Shown: piece by piece, positions 47,101 through 58,779 of the stretch
Layout: the number at the start of each line of letters is the position of its first letter
Position numbering within the stretch: the first letter of the stretch is position 1
From: Corylus avellana
Taxonomy: Eukaryota > Streptophyta > Magnoliopsida > Fagales > Betulaceae
DNA: 64,000 nucleotides
Assembly (NCBI RefSeq): GCF_901000735.1
Contig: NC_081550.1
Span: forward strand, 14,364,393 to 14,428,392
Direction: 5' to 3'
Program-made: the position numbers and the translations under genes
The notes under the pieces: generated by a model
Database searches by the model: none
Told to the model about the DNA's origin: nothing
The model's input: only the letters and a program-made list of their open reading frames with translations

Positions 47101-50100
47101 GACACGTCTAGGCATAACCTAAGACAATCCAAAACGAGTGAAAAAAGCAATCCAAATGGCATAAGCCATATCACAATAAAGAAGATGGTCAACAGATCCT
47201 CCATTTCTCTGACACATGCAACATCTGTCCACCATAATAACATACCGCTTCCTGAGGTTATCCGTGGTAAACATCTTATCTAGAGTCGTAGACCACGCGA
47301 AAAAGGCTGCCTTCAAAGGAGCTTGAGTTTGCCACACACTCTTCCAAGTGAAGCAGCAACCTTCATTACAAGCCAAGGAGCAATAGAATGATTTGACCTT
47401 AAACAACCTGCTTTTGGAGGGGACCCACCACAGATTATCTTACTTCCTCATCTCACTCTAACAAAGTACAACACTTGGAGAAATGAGCCAAGGACATCCA
47501 CCTCCCAATCATGAGCCTCTCTAGCAAAGCTCACATTTTACTAGTTGGAACCACCAAAAAATTCCAAGTGAGCTGCAACAAAGGCATCCTTTGTATGAGC
47601 AATGCCCAATAAAATTGGAAAAGCCTCCTTCAGAGCCACATACCCACACCACTAATCATGTAAAAATCTAATTCTAGAGCCCTCTTCCACCTCAAATCTG
47701 GTATGACACGAAAATTTCTCCCATCCTTTCCTACTATTCTTCCATAACCCCACTCCAAACGCTCCAGATGGCTCAAGAGAACACCACCCGCCCCATGAAT
47801 TGCCAAATTTAGAGTCTATCGCCATTCTCCACAAAGCTTCTCTCTCAAGCCCATAATGCCACAACCATTAAGTTTCGAATACCCAACCTTCCCTCAGAGA
47901 GTGGCAAACAAACCTTGGACCAGCTAACCAAGTGATATTTGAACTCTTGACCTAGCCCACCCCATAAGAAATCACCCTAGAGCTTTTCAATACGGTTAAG
48001 AACACTCGCCGAAAGAGGAAAGAGGGACGTGAAGTACATAGGCAGATTAGCAAGGGTGCTCTTAATAAGGGTAACCCTACTACCCTTGGATAAATACACC
48101 ATTTTTCAACTAGCCAACCGACACTCTATCTTCTCAATAACACCGTCACAAATATGCTTGGCCTTGTAGGAAGCCCCCAACGAAAGGCCGAGATACTTTA
48201 CCAATGAGAAGAAACCCCACAACCTAGAATTCTAGCCAAACTTTTCACATGCTCAACATTACCCACAGGGACCAATTTAAACTTAGCCAAATTAACCTTT
48301 AAGCCTGAAGCAACTTCAAAATAAAGGAATAAGCAACGCAAATGATGAAGATATGCAGGATAAGCACCACAAAAGAACAAAGTACAATCAGCAAACAGAA
48401 AGGGAGAGAAAACAAGCCTAGCAACATTACCCACAGAAAAACCATCCAGCAACCCCCCACTAACAGCAACATAAATCATTCTACCCAAAACTTCCATCAC
48501 AAGGACAAACAAGAAGCAGGACAAGGGATCCACTTGTCTCAAACCATGGGAACTACTAAAAAATCCTGTTGGAGTGTTGTTTACCAAAACTGAGAAGCGC
48601 ACCAAGGAGATACAATGAGCTATCCAAAAGCACCATTTCTCCCCAATACCATACCTCAACAAATACAATGAAAGTCCCATAACATGATCATAAGCTTTTT
48701 CAAGATCTATTTCGCAAATAACACCAAGCTCACCAGATCTTAATCTACTATCAAGACATTCATGGCCGATACGGACAAGATCTAGGATTTGCCTACCTCT
48801 TATGAAAGCACTCTGCGACTTAGAGATGATCTTCTCCAACACAATCTTAAGCTTGTTTGCTAGAATCTTAACAATAATTTTGTAGATACCCCCCACAAGA
48901 CTAATCGGGTGGAAGTCCTTGAGATCGACAACCCCTGGAATCTTCGGATTAAGAGTAATAAATGAAGCATTAAGGCTCCTCTCAAACTTACCTCTAACAT
49001 GGAATTCATTGAAAACCTTCATGACATCCACTTTTTTTTTTTTGATAAATAATCGAGATATCATAAAAAGTGTAAGACGCTCCCATGTACATAGGCAGTG
49101 TACAAGAGAAGCCACCTAGATAGTAAGGGCAAAAAGAACAAGAAATTTATGATAACTAATCACTAAAGGAGAAACATAAGCAATTGTCCAAAGATATGGT
49201 ATTTCATGATATCCACTTTTAAAACATCCCAGCAAGCTTGGAAGCACACAATAGAGAAACCATCAGGACCTAGCGCATTCATAGTTGTCACTACCTTCCT
49301 CATCTGTTCCTCCTCAAATTCTCTCTCCAACAACTAGCTCCAAAATGGAATCAAAGGAAAGGCCATCCACGAATGGCCTCCAACTACCTTGCTCGGTATA
49401 TAACTTTTGATAAAACTGGTCAATGTGCTCTTTGATCTCTACCTGGTTAGTAGAGAGTCTACTGCCAATCAAATAAGGAGTTTATAGAGTTCTTCCATTT
49501 GCTGGAGTTAGCTATAGTGTGAAAGAATACACTTATCCCCCCCTCCCTTAGCCACAACACCTTAGATTTCTACCTCCAACTCACCTCAATAAATCAGTGA
49601 GAAAGTGCTCCACAATGGGTCTAGTCTCAAAATTGAAACCTTTTCCTTTCTGCTTTTTCCAACTCTAAAATTGAAAAAAGAGGAACAAAGACAAATTCAT
49701 GCATTCCTTGATAGACACATACATCTTACAAAGGAAAAATAAAAGGCCAAAGTACACATTGAGTAAAAGTCTTTTTGAGACAGCATACATTGCTAATGCA
49801 CTTCAAAGTCCAAATGCTGAGGATAATATCATTACACACAAGCACAAGTAACCCAACTAGTAAGAAGAGTATTTTGCATCAATAGATTAACTAGCAGCCA
49901 CTCATTGACATCTTTTAGGTATTCAGGATGGTGAAATTAAGAATCATCACCAAAAGTTATATTGGCAGGATAATGAGAAAACATTTCAATTTTATGTCCC
50001 CCAAAACAAGGATTGCTAGCAAGCAGATAATTGGAGAAACAAAAATTTTAAGTCACAGAAGAATGTAAAAAGACCTGGTGCTTTCCTGCCCTCACCAATT

Positions 50101-53022
50101 TGACACGATCCCCCCTGAAAAGTGATTAAGGAAGAAACAGTATTGAAGGGCCTCTATAGATTTGGCTTCAAATTACTACTCTAGGAATAGGAGTATAATC
50201 AAAGATAAAGAATTCATAATATAAACCAATGTAGAAAGAACACGTACCCATTCTCCACAAAGGAGATGATAGCCTGCAATGTTGCTGAAAATCCTGCTAG
50301 CTTGTGTTCATCTCCATATCTGGTAATTGATAAGATATGAAACAACAGATGGTCCAGAAAAGAATTTGTAAGCTTGGACTCTGTTTTTCATTGAGATTAA
50401 TGCAAAATGTGCAGTTTCTGATACTGATATATGCAGGAGCCAGAGACAAACCTGGAATATATCGGTTTGCCTGAGTTACTTAGAATAAAAAAGTGCTTCT
50501 TCCTTTTTCTCCATGATATTGAAGCATCATCCTGCACTTCATTTATTAATCAAGCAGTACATAATACTGTAGTCTTTGATAAACATAATGTCAGGCACAT
50601 CAGCAAAAATAAAATATATGAATATACCACTGATTTTAAAATAATAGAGCCAAAAAAAAAAAGGCCGAATAAAGCCTGAGCTTACTCTCATCAGACAGAA
50701 GACCAACCTCTGTAATGGATATAATATCTGATAAAAAAATTCATTCATTGCCCATGCTTGCTATATGAATTTTATGCTTTAATTTTTTTTCTTTACTGTG
50801 GATTCTTACATTTATGCTATATTTGTTTCATTAGGGAAGTAGCCTAGCTCAGCTGGGGGAAACTCCTAATGGAAAGAATACTCATTAAAGCAGTGTGACA
50901 TGTTACCATTGACCTTACACTTCACACCAGATTTCCTCTTCCCGATCCCCCAAAAAACGGCAGATGCTCCTGAAGGTAGGAGCCACTTCACTTTCGCAGC
51001 TGGGTATCTAAATAAAGTTAACTAATTGTTCATTACAATGAAATGAGTAAGTAATGTAATACATAAAAGCATTCTTCGAGTATCAAACACCCCTCCGCCT
51101 CCCGTTATGTATTCAAATATGTTCCATATATATCTCCTCAGCTTATCAGTAGAAGGCCTGAGATACATCTCGTAAGTGAGGGTTTGACAGACTTCATGCG
51201 TACAAGACCTAAGCAAGCCAGATAAGATTGGGACCATACAAATTAAAATGGGTGTTGCTCATGTACTGTTGTTTAGAAGCGGAAGGAAATAATCCTATTT
51301 CGAAGCCTTGCAAGTTTATTTAGGACAAGCCTAGAGTTTACTCAGTGTTTCATATGACCATTTCAAAACCTACTACAGACCTTATCTCACAACCAAATTG
51401 GAACAGGCTTATTTATGTATCTGTTATTAGTTATGTAGACCACGCATCTCTGACAGCTTCCTAGCACTTTTCTACTTCATTTTTCTTTCCAGGTCTATAA
51501 GTTCTATACCATTGCAGGTTCAAATTTTAGTGCTCCCAGGTTTATTGAAGTCTTAACATTTAATTAAACAAAAGTAAAGCCAAAAGCATCTGTTTCTGCA
51601 AGTGGACACCTACAAGGGACGTGGCTATTTTTACCAAGGGAAAGTGGGCACTGCAATCATTCTAGTCTGTGATTTCTACCAAGAAGGTCTGAAAGAAGTT
51701 CTTATGGACAATGTTTGATATGCTTATAGCAAGTAGCCCTCAATAAATGTATGACTCGATCTACTGTCTTGTCCTAAAATTCTCTGTTCTTATTTAATTA
51801 CATCTTTACACACTCTATTTTTTCATGATATACATCCTAGAATTGAGGTTGACATGGAGATAATCACAAAGATTCTAAACAAAATATAATCACGGGAATT
51901 TGGTTTTGATAATTTGGCGGGATATAGTGTTCTAATTCTAATTTTACATTGATGTACTAATTAGAGTCTTACTAATGTCTTTTCAAAGCCTCATTTGAAG
52001 AAATTATACTTGAGGCTAAAATCCAAATTCATCTCCCCAATCTTAAAGTTCAAACACAAGATGAAGTAATTACTCCTAATAGTCTTTAGGCAAAGACTAA
52101 CGAAATTTACATCAAATATTAGCAATCTAGAAACATATACTGATTTCCTGTTATTGTGAAATAAACATTTATCGATGAAACACGCATCCAGGACCAATCT
52201 GGAAAATCCTACTCATAGCTTTGACCAGTTAAAACTTGAACCTTAGTCAAAGAACAAAGTTGTTGGAACCATGCATTGTCACTAATAACTCCTCAACAAG
52301 GGTATAAATTCACATTGTCCTGAAGCAATGCACTACAGAGTAAAAAAAAAATTGTTTCAAATACATTAATCAATTCAAACGGGTGTCTGTGTGTTTGTGA
52401 AGCGCGCACAATTGACCCCAAAAAACATTGAATTCTCATTAAAAACAAATCAATCAATCCAGTCGAACAACAAAAGAATCCACAAGAAGTTCCCAAAGTG
52501 CAGTACCTCATCGAGATGCCGCTTTCCGGGCACCCACGTGGCAGGCGAATCCGAAAACCCACTGACCGAACCCTCATTCTCCACTTCCTGTATCTCATCC
52601 TCGCCAATCCCATCAATCCCCGACCCACCACTACTCGCACTTGTACTGCCCCTTTCACCGGCATACCCACTACTACTCGGACTCGACTGCCCGTCTTCCA
52701 GCTCCGAATTCGTCCTCCTCCACACCACGCCTCGCTGCACACTCTCCCTCGCCTCCTCAACCTCCAAATTGATCTCAATTCGTCCCTCAACACCGCTAAC
52801 GTCTCCTTCGCGTTCACTGCTCTCGATTTCTCGGTGATTGTTCTCCGCCAGCGGCCCATTTGCGACGCCGTTTAGGGCCTCTTGACCCTCCGGCACTTCA
52901 TTGTGGGGCTCGGCCAATGCGACCGACGCAAACTCATCTTCCAATGGTTTGGGGGCGGGGGTGGGGGTAGGGTTAGGGTTCGGGTCGGAGAGGTCTTCTC
53001 CGGAGGTCGAATCTGAGGACAT
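40156..53022 (-). CDS. MON1: MON1 vacuolar fusion protein (SAND family), 14 exons
   Basis: Exons: 53022-52507, 50531-50452, 50319-50248, 50114-50075, 45518-45417, 45259-45138, 44449-44317, 44056-43965, 43196-43115, 42889-42825, 42599-42306, 42188-42097, 41805-41741, 40251-40156; total 1851 nt, 616 residues. Residues 1-172 are acidic and Ser/Gly-rich. The conserved region follows ([87 protein letters not shown]) and ends in GASPFSW. MON1 with CCZ1 is the guanine-nucleotide exchange factor for Rab7-type GTPases on late endosomes and drives traffic to the vacuole; the family has longin-type folds. The start is the first ATG giving the family's short acidic N-terminus. All junctions keep phase. 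Intron 8 uses a GC donor. Confidence 0.97.
40833..41666. mobile_element. hAT-like non-autonomous element in MON1 intron 13
   Basis: The left end TAGGGGTGAGCGGCGGGC matches the reverse complement of the right end (TAGGGCTGAGCACCACCCG). Subterminal GCGGGC/CCCGC words occur near both ends. The interior has a CT-rich block and AT-rich repeats (GGATCTATTATTT twice). No target duplication was confirmed. Confidence 0.5.
43963..43964 (-). other. MON1: GC splice donor of MON1 intron 8
   Basis: Exon 8 ends ...TCATTTAG followed by GCAAGT. The next exon starts with G after TTTATGCAG, which restores an AGG codon (Arg) and the [10 protein letters not shown] reading. No GT donor at the right phase is available, so a GC-AG intron is the only fit. 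AG|GCAAGT is the standard GC-donor context. Confidence 0.88.
44229..44349 (-). repeat. 54-bp tandem duplication across the exon 7 donor
   Basis: 44296-44349 and 44229-44282 match at 53 of 54 positions with a period of 67. The unit includes the last 33 bases of MON1 exon 7 and the start of intron 7, so the donor AAG|GTTAAC is present twice (44316 and 44249). Confidence 0.85.
45642..45740. repeat. Short tandem duplication, period 48
   Basis: GCATTCTATTCCTCAAGGC and GCATTCTATTACTCAAGGC each lead a unit containing CAAGCAACATCTGACA. Located in MON1 intron 4, next to the LINE cluster. Confidence 0.8.
45841..46637 (-). mobile_element. LINE fragment A in MON1 intron 4
   Basis: The poly(T) at 45843-45851 marks the 3' tail. 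The minus strand encodes the zinc-binding C-terminal domain of a plant L1-type LINE (46473-46156: [15 protein letters not shown], then [18 protein letters not shown]). The 3' terminal sequence GATTCATTGAAAAGCGTA is shared with fragments B and C. Confidence 0.85.
48198..49017 (-). pseudogene. LINE B reverse transcriptase palm, catalytic residue lost
   Basis: Keeps [36 protein letters not shown] and [20 protein letters not shown]. The catalytic box reads LFADCTLFF where the family has FADD, so the second Asp is Cys. The frame upstream runs into the poly(A)-derived lysines of insertion C. Confidence 0.88.
49032..49202 (-). mobile_element. LINE C, 5'-truncated, inside LINE B
   Basis: The poly(T) at 49032-49043, then the same 3' terminal sequence as A and B. 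Flanks TTCATGACATCCACTTTT (49018) and TTCATGATATCCACTTTT (49203) form a target duplication with one difference. Only about 170 bp long. Confidence 0.88.
49676..50074. other. Right part of MON1 intron 4
   Basis: No repeat or gene recognised between LINE B and exon 4. Confidence 0.4.
50835..50960 (+). repeat. Possible tRNA-derived SINE in MON1 intron 1
   Basis: TAGCTCAGCTGGG at 50845-50857 is a perfect RNA polymerase III A box. A C-rich CGATCCCC about 100 bases on could be a weak B box. The sequence does not fold into a tRNA, so a SINE remnant is the better reading. Confidence 0.3.
52507..53022 (-). CDS. MON1: MON1 exon 1 (disordered N-terminus)
   Basis: 172 codons, ending [10 protein letters not shown] before a GTAC donor. 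It includes a Pro/Asn/Thr repeat ([12 protein letters not shown]) whose DNA reads AACCCTAACCCTACCCC on the coding strand, a telomere-like tract. Long frames on the plus strand over this exon are only shadows of its G+C-rich coding bias. Confidence 0.93.
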
Positions 53023-53330
53023 TGACGCCTGCAAGGCTTTGAGGAATCTTCTAAAGATTAGATACGATTCTGCTTTTGGGTTTATAATTTGTGAATTTCT
53101 CAGGGAACGAGAAAGACGGGGGGGTTTGTGCGTTTTGTGGGGACGGTGGACGCGTCGCCTACCAGTCGTGAAGCGAAACGCAGCGCTGAGCCTCCGAGGC
53201 TGTCTTTCTCTGTGTCTGACCAGTAGGTGGAGACGTGGAGTGGATCCGAATTGCGTCGTCTCGGACTCTCGCGCGCAGTTATACGGGCCGGGTTTATGCC
53301 ACTGGTTTAGTAATGGGCCAAGGCCCAGAA
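53023..53330 (-). promoter_or_regulatory. MON1 5' UTR and proximal promoter
   Basis: G+C-richer than its surroundings, with many CG dinucleotides, typical of a housekeeping-type plant promoter. No TATA box is obvious. The frame stays open upstream of the chosen ATG for about 110 codons, but that part does not resemble MON1. Confidence 0.45.
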
Positions 53331-54410
53331 CTAGTACGACTGGCAATAGCATTTACTTTCTGAGAAATTTCCATAGTTGGAGCATGCTTTGGGCCTACTA
53401 CGGATAAACAGAAGATACGGTTTTTTGGTTTTCTCGCTGCTTGTTTGTGTGTGTGCGTGTCTGTTTGACTGTTTGTGATTTAATTTTCCCTATGTCTCAA
53501 TTGATGACAATCTTGGACAAGGAAATTAAATTGGAGGGGATGGATATGGAAATTAGAAATGACCATTAAGGATTGGCAGTATCATTTGTTGTTTTTCTTG
53601 TTCAGAACAAACGGAAGTTGACAAGGAAGTGTGATAATGGAGTGGTGATATACAGTATGTCGGCAATGGGCCCATGAGAGCAATGACAATTGGGCTCCGA
53701 CAGATGGCCTATGGGTTTTTGGATACTCTTGAACCTTGAATGGTTTTAAGTTTTGGTAGGTCCACATAATATAGTTAATGTTATTTTTAAAAGGGGACAA
53801 AAACAACTTGATCATTTATGGAGAGAGAGAGAGAGAGAAGTAGGATTTTCTTTAAATTTGGCAAAATTTTCAACAGAGAAATGCTATTTTGCATTTTTCC
53901 AGCATACTCTCCTAAAGTGGCATGCTCAATCCCCCCTTAGATCAATATTACTTAAAAATAAATAAAACAATTAAGGGTAGATTTAGCATATCATTTCAGC
54001 TAAATAAGGCGGGACAATGCTGAGAGAATATTAAACAACATTTCTCTTTTCATTAACACTTTTTAGTTTTTACATAAATAAGACTTTGTGTTCTCTCGTT
54101 GGATGGCACGTCAAGACTGGTAGGTCACCTTGGACCCATTTTTTCCTCCTTTTTTTTTTTCTATAAAAACAAAAATCAAAGGGTAATTTGGTCATTTCAG
54201 GCATTTCCGTTAGAAGTTAACGGCTAAACTAACAGAGGGGGTAAATTGATTTAAATTGAAAGTTCAGGAGTGTAAATTGAGGCTTTTTGAAATTTGAGGT
54301 TTTTTTCAAAACACGTGATAGTTGAGGGGTCTAATGTGAAGTTTCCTTAAAAAATAGTATGCACATGTATGATATGATATACCCAATGTTTTTAATAAAA
54401 TTCACAAATT
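53331..54410. other. Intergenic between MON1 and the LINE
   Basis: Contains a short (GA)n at about 53820-53838 and AT-rich sequence. No gene recognised on either strand. Confidence 0.4.
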
Positions 54411-54469
54411 ATTATTATTATTTTTTTTTTAGAAAAGTTATCACTTCATTTCATCAAAGAAAATAGTCA

Positions 54470-54698
54470 ACATCTAGAGTTGTAAAAAACTCTAAGTAGG
54501 AAGAGCCAAAAGTTCTAAATTAACAATCGCAAAAATACAATGTGGAATTTCCTCTAACCAAATCATATCCATTTGGTTCCTTACTACATGCTTGGCTAGA
54601 TCATGTGCGCCTGGTTCGCATCCGGCTTTGTATGCCCAATCGTCTAGCTTCTACGAGAGTTAAGAAGCACCCTAGCATTTGCCATAATCTGTCCATGC
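54470..54698 (-). pseudogene. LINE RNase H domain, part 2 (after the hAT) and 3' end
   Basis: If one copy of the 8-bp target duplication is kept, the frame of part 1 continues across the junction (QIMANARVLLNS). After one stop it reaches DANQAAHDLAKHVV, the conserved C-terminal block with the last catalytic Asp. Confidence 0.85.
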
Positions 54699-54704
54699 TA
54701 GGGT

Positions 54705-54865
54705 TGGGTATCGGTCGGTTAAGACCGGTTAATGGACTTATCGGTCGGTTAACCGATAAGCTATCGGTTAACCAATTCCTAACCGATTACCGACCGATAA
54801 GAAGTGTTAACCGAAAATCATCGGTCATATCGGTAATCGGTTAACCGGTCGGTTAAATCGGTTTG
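54705..54865. repeat. hAT left subterminal repeats
   Basis: At least eight overlapping copies of TCGGT/ACCGA words in both orientations (TATCGGTCGGTTAA, GGTTAACCGATAAG). Probable transposase-binding sites by analogy with other hAT elements. Confidence 0.8.
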
Positions 54866-55938
54866 GGCTTTTGTGGGCTTTTTATTGGGCTTTTACTGAT
54901 TACTAATTGGGCCAAAAATTAATTTGAAATTGCCAGATTGAGTTTTGTGAGCTTTTTATTAGGCTTTTTTCTTTTAGTTTATATTAATATAATAATTAAT
55001 AAACTCTTTCTCAGTTTCTCTTACTGGGAGCATCCTCTGAGATTGCTCCATGGACCATGAGCAGAATCGGTTCTAGGCTTCCAGAAGCTGGAAGCTCATT
55101 TTGTTCCAAATTTCCAATGAACGAAATATGTCATTGTCAACCAACAAATTGGGTTTTATCTGATTCAAAGGTAAAATTGAAATTCTTCATTGGAAGGAAA
55201 TTCTACCCATAAATATAAATTATATAATGCAGTTGCTCACAATAAAACAAAATAACAAATGCAAAATCTAGTAGTCTAAGCATTGAACCAATTCAAGACC
55301 TTAAACATTTTGTATCAGGGCTCTCTTCAACCTACATACAGTGATCAGTGGATAATAAGCAATCTCAAATAAAAAAAAATTCAAAAATAAAAAATCAAAA
55401 TCAAACTTACCCAAACCCAAATTAAAATCCATCCAAGAATAATAAGCAAAGTATTAACTAAGTAAAGTCAATAAATCACTTAGTAAAAGGAAAATAAGTT
55501 TAACCCACATAAAGGGCAATGCTGATTACACAAATATCAAAAGTAGAAAGAAAACATAAAGATATTAATCAATATGGATAAACATAAACAAGGTTACACA
55601 ATAATTTTCAATTCCATGATCCACCTCAAACATGGATTATCTTCAATTCCTTAAATTTGCTTCCTTCAATAGACAAAACATAAACATAGTTAATCGCTAT
55701 TAGTGATTAATATTAAAGAGTAAGAAATAAATATCAAGTAAGAAAAAAAATATGATGCAAAAAACTTACCAAATACTTTAAACAAAACATCACCTCGCAA
55801 TGTTCATCCATCAAACCTTTAATCCTCATCAAATGTGAGGGAATTAGACAGAATTTCTACCACAATGAAATTTTTAAAGGATTAGTAAAAAATAAAAATA
55901 ATTTAATCAAATAATTAGAACAATGAACAAATTTGAAA

Positions 55939-58103
55939 TTAACAAATATTACCCGACTCAAGCTTGTAGCTTTCTTCATCTTCAATATCAGGCAAGAGTT
56001 GCTCACCATACTCAAAATTGGGAGAAGATCTCAACCAATTCTGACAACAAATAAGAACTTCCACTGTTTTCAGAGCCAAAGAACTCCGAAAAGGATCTAT
56101 GATGCGACCTCCAGTGCTAAACACCAACTCAGAAGCAACAGAGGTAAGTGGAATTGCAAGGACATCCCGTGCTATCTCGGCGAGAACCGGAAACTTCGAC
56201 TTATTTACCCTCCACCACATTAAAATATCAAAGGTCTTATTTGGTGACTCGACCTCCTCCATACAATATTGCTCTATCTCTGTCTGACACATCATCACAT
56301 TTTTGGACGCCCGAAAGGAATGGTAAATAGCTAAAGCATCTTTCTTATTAGTACCCACACTTTCGGAACTTGTACCGACATCCACACCCTCATTTGAAAC
56401 CCTACTCCCACTTCCTTCAACATTCTTAGCATAATGTTGATAAAACTGGTCCAAGACATTCTTTAAGTTGGTAAAATAATACTTGATGCTTTTGATGTAC
56501 CCACATTTGTCTGCAACCAAAATTCCAAGACGGATATCTTGTAACGTGGATCAAGCACAGCAGCAAGAAACAACAGGGGGTTAATAGCCTCAAAGTCTCC
56601 CCAATACTTATCATATTTCTCTTTCATACTTGTTGCCATGCTACGCAACGAATAATCATCACTTTCACAATACTCCATCAAACAATGATAAACATTTTGG
56701 AGTGTACCAAAAAACAAGTTAGAGGTTGAGTACGAGGAACCCGACATTCTTATTGTCTCCTCATAAAACACATGCAAAAATTTAACAAAGTGTCGAACCT
56801 TCTTCCAATCATCTTCATTCGGAGTCCCCAACTCATCATCATTCAAATAGTTGAAAAAATTCGAATCTTCATCTAACATAAGATCAAATGCCCTTTCATA
56901 CTTTTGTGCTACCTCCAACATGGTATAAGTAGAGTTCCATCTAATGGAAACATCAAGTTTCAATGAAGATTTATACCCAAGTTGCTTCCTTTCTACACAA
57001 GACTTAAAGAGGGCCAATCTTTGGGGGGATCCCTTCACATACTTCACCATATTTCGAATCCTTTCAATTGAATCATGTACATCCTTCGTACCTGCTTGCA
57101 CAATTAAATTTAGAACATGCGCACAACACCTTATATGGACAAAGTCATGGCGACAAATAACATTTGTATTGGACATATTTCTTTTTTAAAACTCAGTCAT
57201 TGCCTTGTCATTAGCAGTTGCATTGTCAAGTGTTATCGCCAACAAATTTTTAATCCCCCATTCGACCAAACATTGCTCTATTTCCTTGGTAATCGTTATT
57301 GCCTTGTGATCCGACACTTGGCAAAATGCCAATATTCTTTTGTGATATTTCCAAGAATGATCAATGAAATGTCCAATTATAACCATATAATTCATATTCT
57401 GAATCGAAGTCCAAGTGTCCGTAGTCAAACAAATCCTTTGACCAGCCATCAACAACTTTTTTTTTATTAGGTCCCTTTTGGTCATAAACAACTTAACACA
57501 ATCCTTCATCATTGTATAGCAAGAAGGAAGCGTAAATCGAGGCTCAAGAACCCTAAACATTTTCCTAACACCCTTCTTCTCCACAACTGAAAATGGAAAT
57601 TCATCAACAATGATCATTTCACAAAGTGTTTCCCTAATAATTTTTTCATAATACTTAGCAATAATTAGGTTATTGCCACTAGCATCACTAATCTGATTCT
57701 CTCCGGCCACAAAAGTGAACTTAGACGAGCTATCTTCTCTTGCTTTTAAGCTCTTGTACTTTTCACAATTTCTAAAATGGTACAATATGTTAGAGGTGCC
57801 ATTTCTTGTAGGATGACATTTATACTGCCTCCCACAGTAGTTACAATTTGCAGTAGAAAACTCTTCAGAACTACTTTTATCTTTAGTAAAATGGTCCCAT
57901 ACTGAAGATCTTTTCACTCTTAATCTTTTTTTACCAGGGATTGGTGGTCGTCCACCACGACTATGAGATGTTCCCATAGAACCAACACATCTAATCCCTT
58001 GGGTATCCGTTTCAAACTCATCAGATTCATCATCATATGTTTCTAATTCTTCATCATCTATGGGACAAGAAGAAGTAGCTGATGTAGGTGCATATGCATT
58101 CAT
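55939..58103 (-). pseudogene. hAT transposase, BED zinc finger (RICESLEEPER-like), lightly broken
   Basis: Open part 1 (58103-57186) has an acidic N-terminus, a BED finger (SVWDHFTKD, CNYC, ILYHFRNC), then LTTDTWTS and an AITLDNATAND block with a catalytic-type Asp. A TAA at 57186-57188 interrupts it. The same frame goes on as part 2 (57176-56463) with HIRCCAHVLNLIVQ, RWNSTYTML and LDPRYK. A frameshift near 56500 leads into part 3 (56520-55939), which carries the hAT C-terminal dimerisation region (DILMWWRVN, VASELVFSTGGRI). Only two lesions separate it from a full frame. RICESLEEPER-type genes are domesticated relatives, but the terminal repeats show this one is still a transposon. Confidence 0.92.
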
Positions 58104-58779
58104 CTAAACTACAATAAAAATAAAAATAGTTTGTATTCAATATTATCCATCTTAATTTATAATTATAAACCACCAACAGCAAATAAGGCCATATATATAC
58201 ACTTAACACTTAATTCTCCCAACAGCAACTAGTAACCACTAAATTTGAAGCTCCAAAATTTTATGATAAATCAACAACAGGCATGGGAAAAGCTACCAAC
58301 AAACAACAATAATATCAGATATTTCAATTTACAAGATTCATTTTCACTCGATTGAAATTTGAAACTCTGAAAAACAAGATCTTGAAAATAAAAGTTAAAA
58401 TTTCAAGCCAAATAGAGCAATTAGTGATCATATAGTGAAATGAATAGACAAATATTAATTTACCCGCCCAAAAAAGTTCCCGATCAAATGAAAGAGCTAG
58501 AAATATTATTATCTATTATATAACACTTACAAAGGCAGGTTTCTCATAAGGAGCACACTACATTCTATATGTACGTAGACTTTCCAGTGCCCAAATATAT
58601 ATATATGCTCTACATATTCACTAATAATTACTCAAACAAAGACCCTGGGCACGGAATCTGTGGGCTTGCAGACTATAAAACAATATCTTGAAATTTTTCA
58701 GAGAGAGAGATCTAATGGAGTACGAGAGGATACACAAAGTTCAGAAAAAAAAAAACATTTAACACAGAAAATTACCTGG

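Larger units (their letters stand above)
46638..49675 (-). mobile_element. LINE B in MON1 intron 4
   Basis: The poly(T) at 46638-46674 is the tail. Minus-strand domains from 5' to 3': remains of the RT fingers ([15 protein letters not shown], about 49230-49300), RT palm (48198-49031), a thumb/connection block (47652-47864: [24 protein letters not shown]), and a zinc-binding domain (47406-47119: [17 protein letters not shown]). Several frameshifts. The right limit is approximate. It is in sense with MON1. Confidence 0.85.

Noticed and set aside
52391..53407. Long plus-strand frames opposite MON1 exon 1
   Set aside because: They overlap a well-supported coding exon, follow its GC bias and resemble no known protein.
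55939..58103. Domesticated RICESLEEPER-type host gene
   Set aside because: It is enclosed by terminal inverted repeats and a target duplication and is interrupted by a stop and a frameshift.
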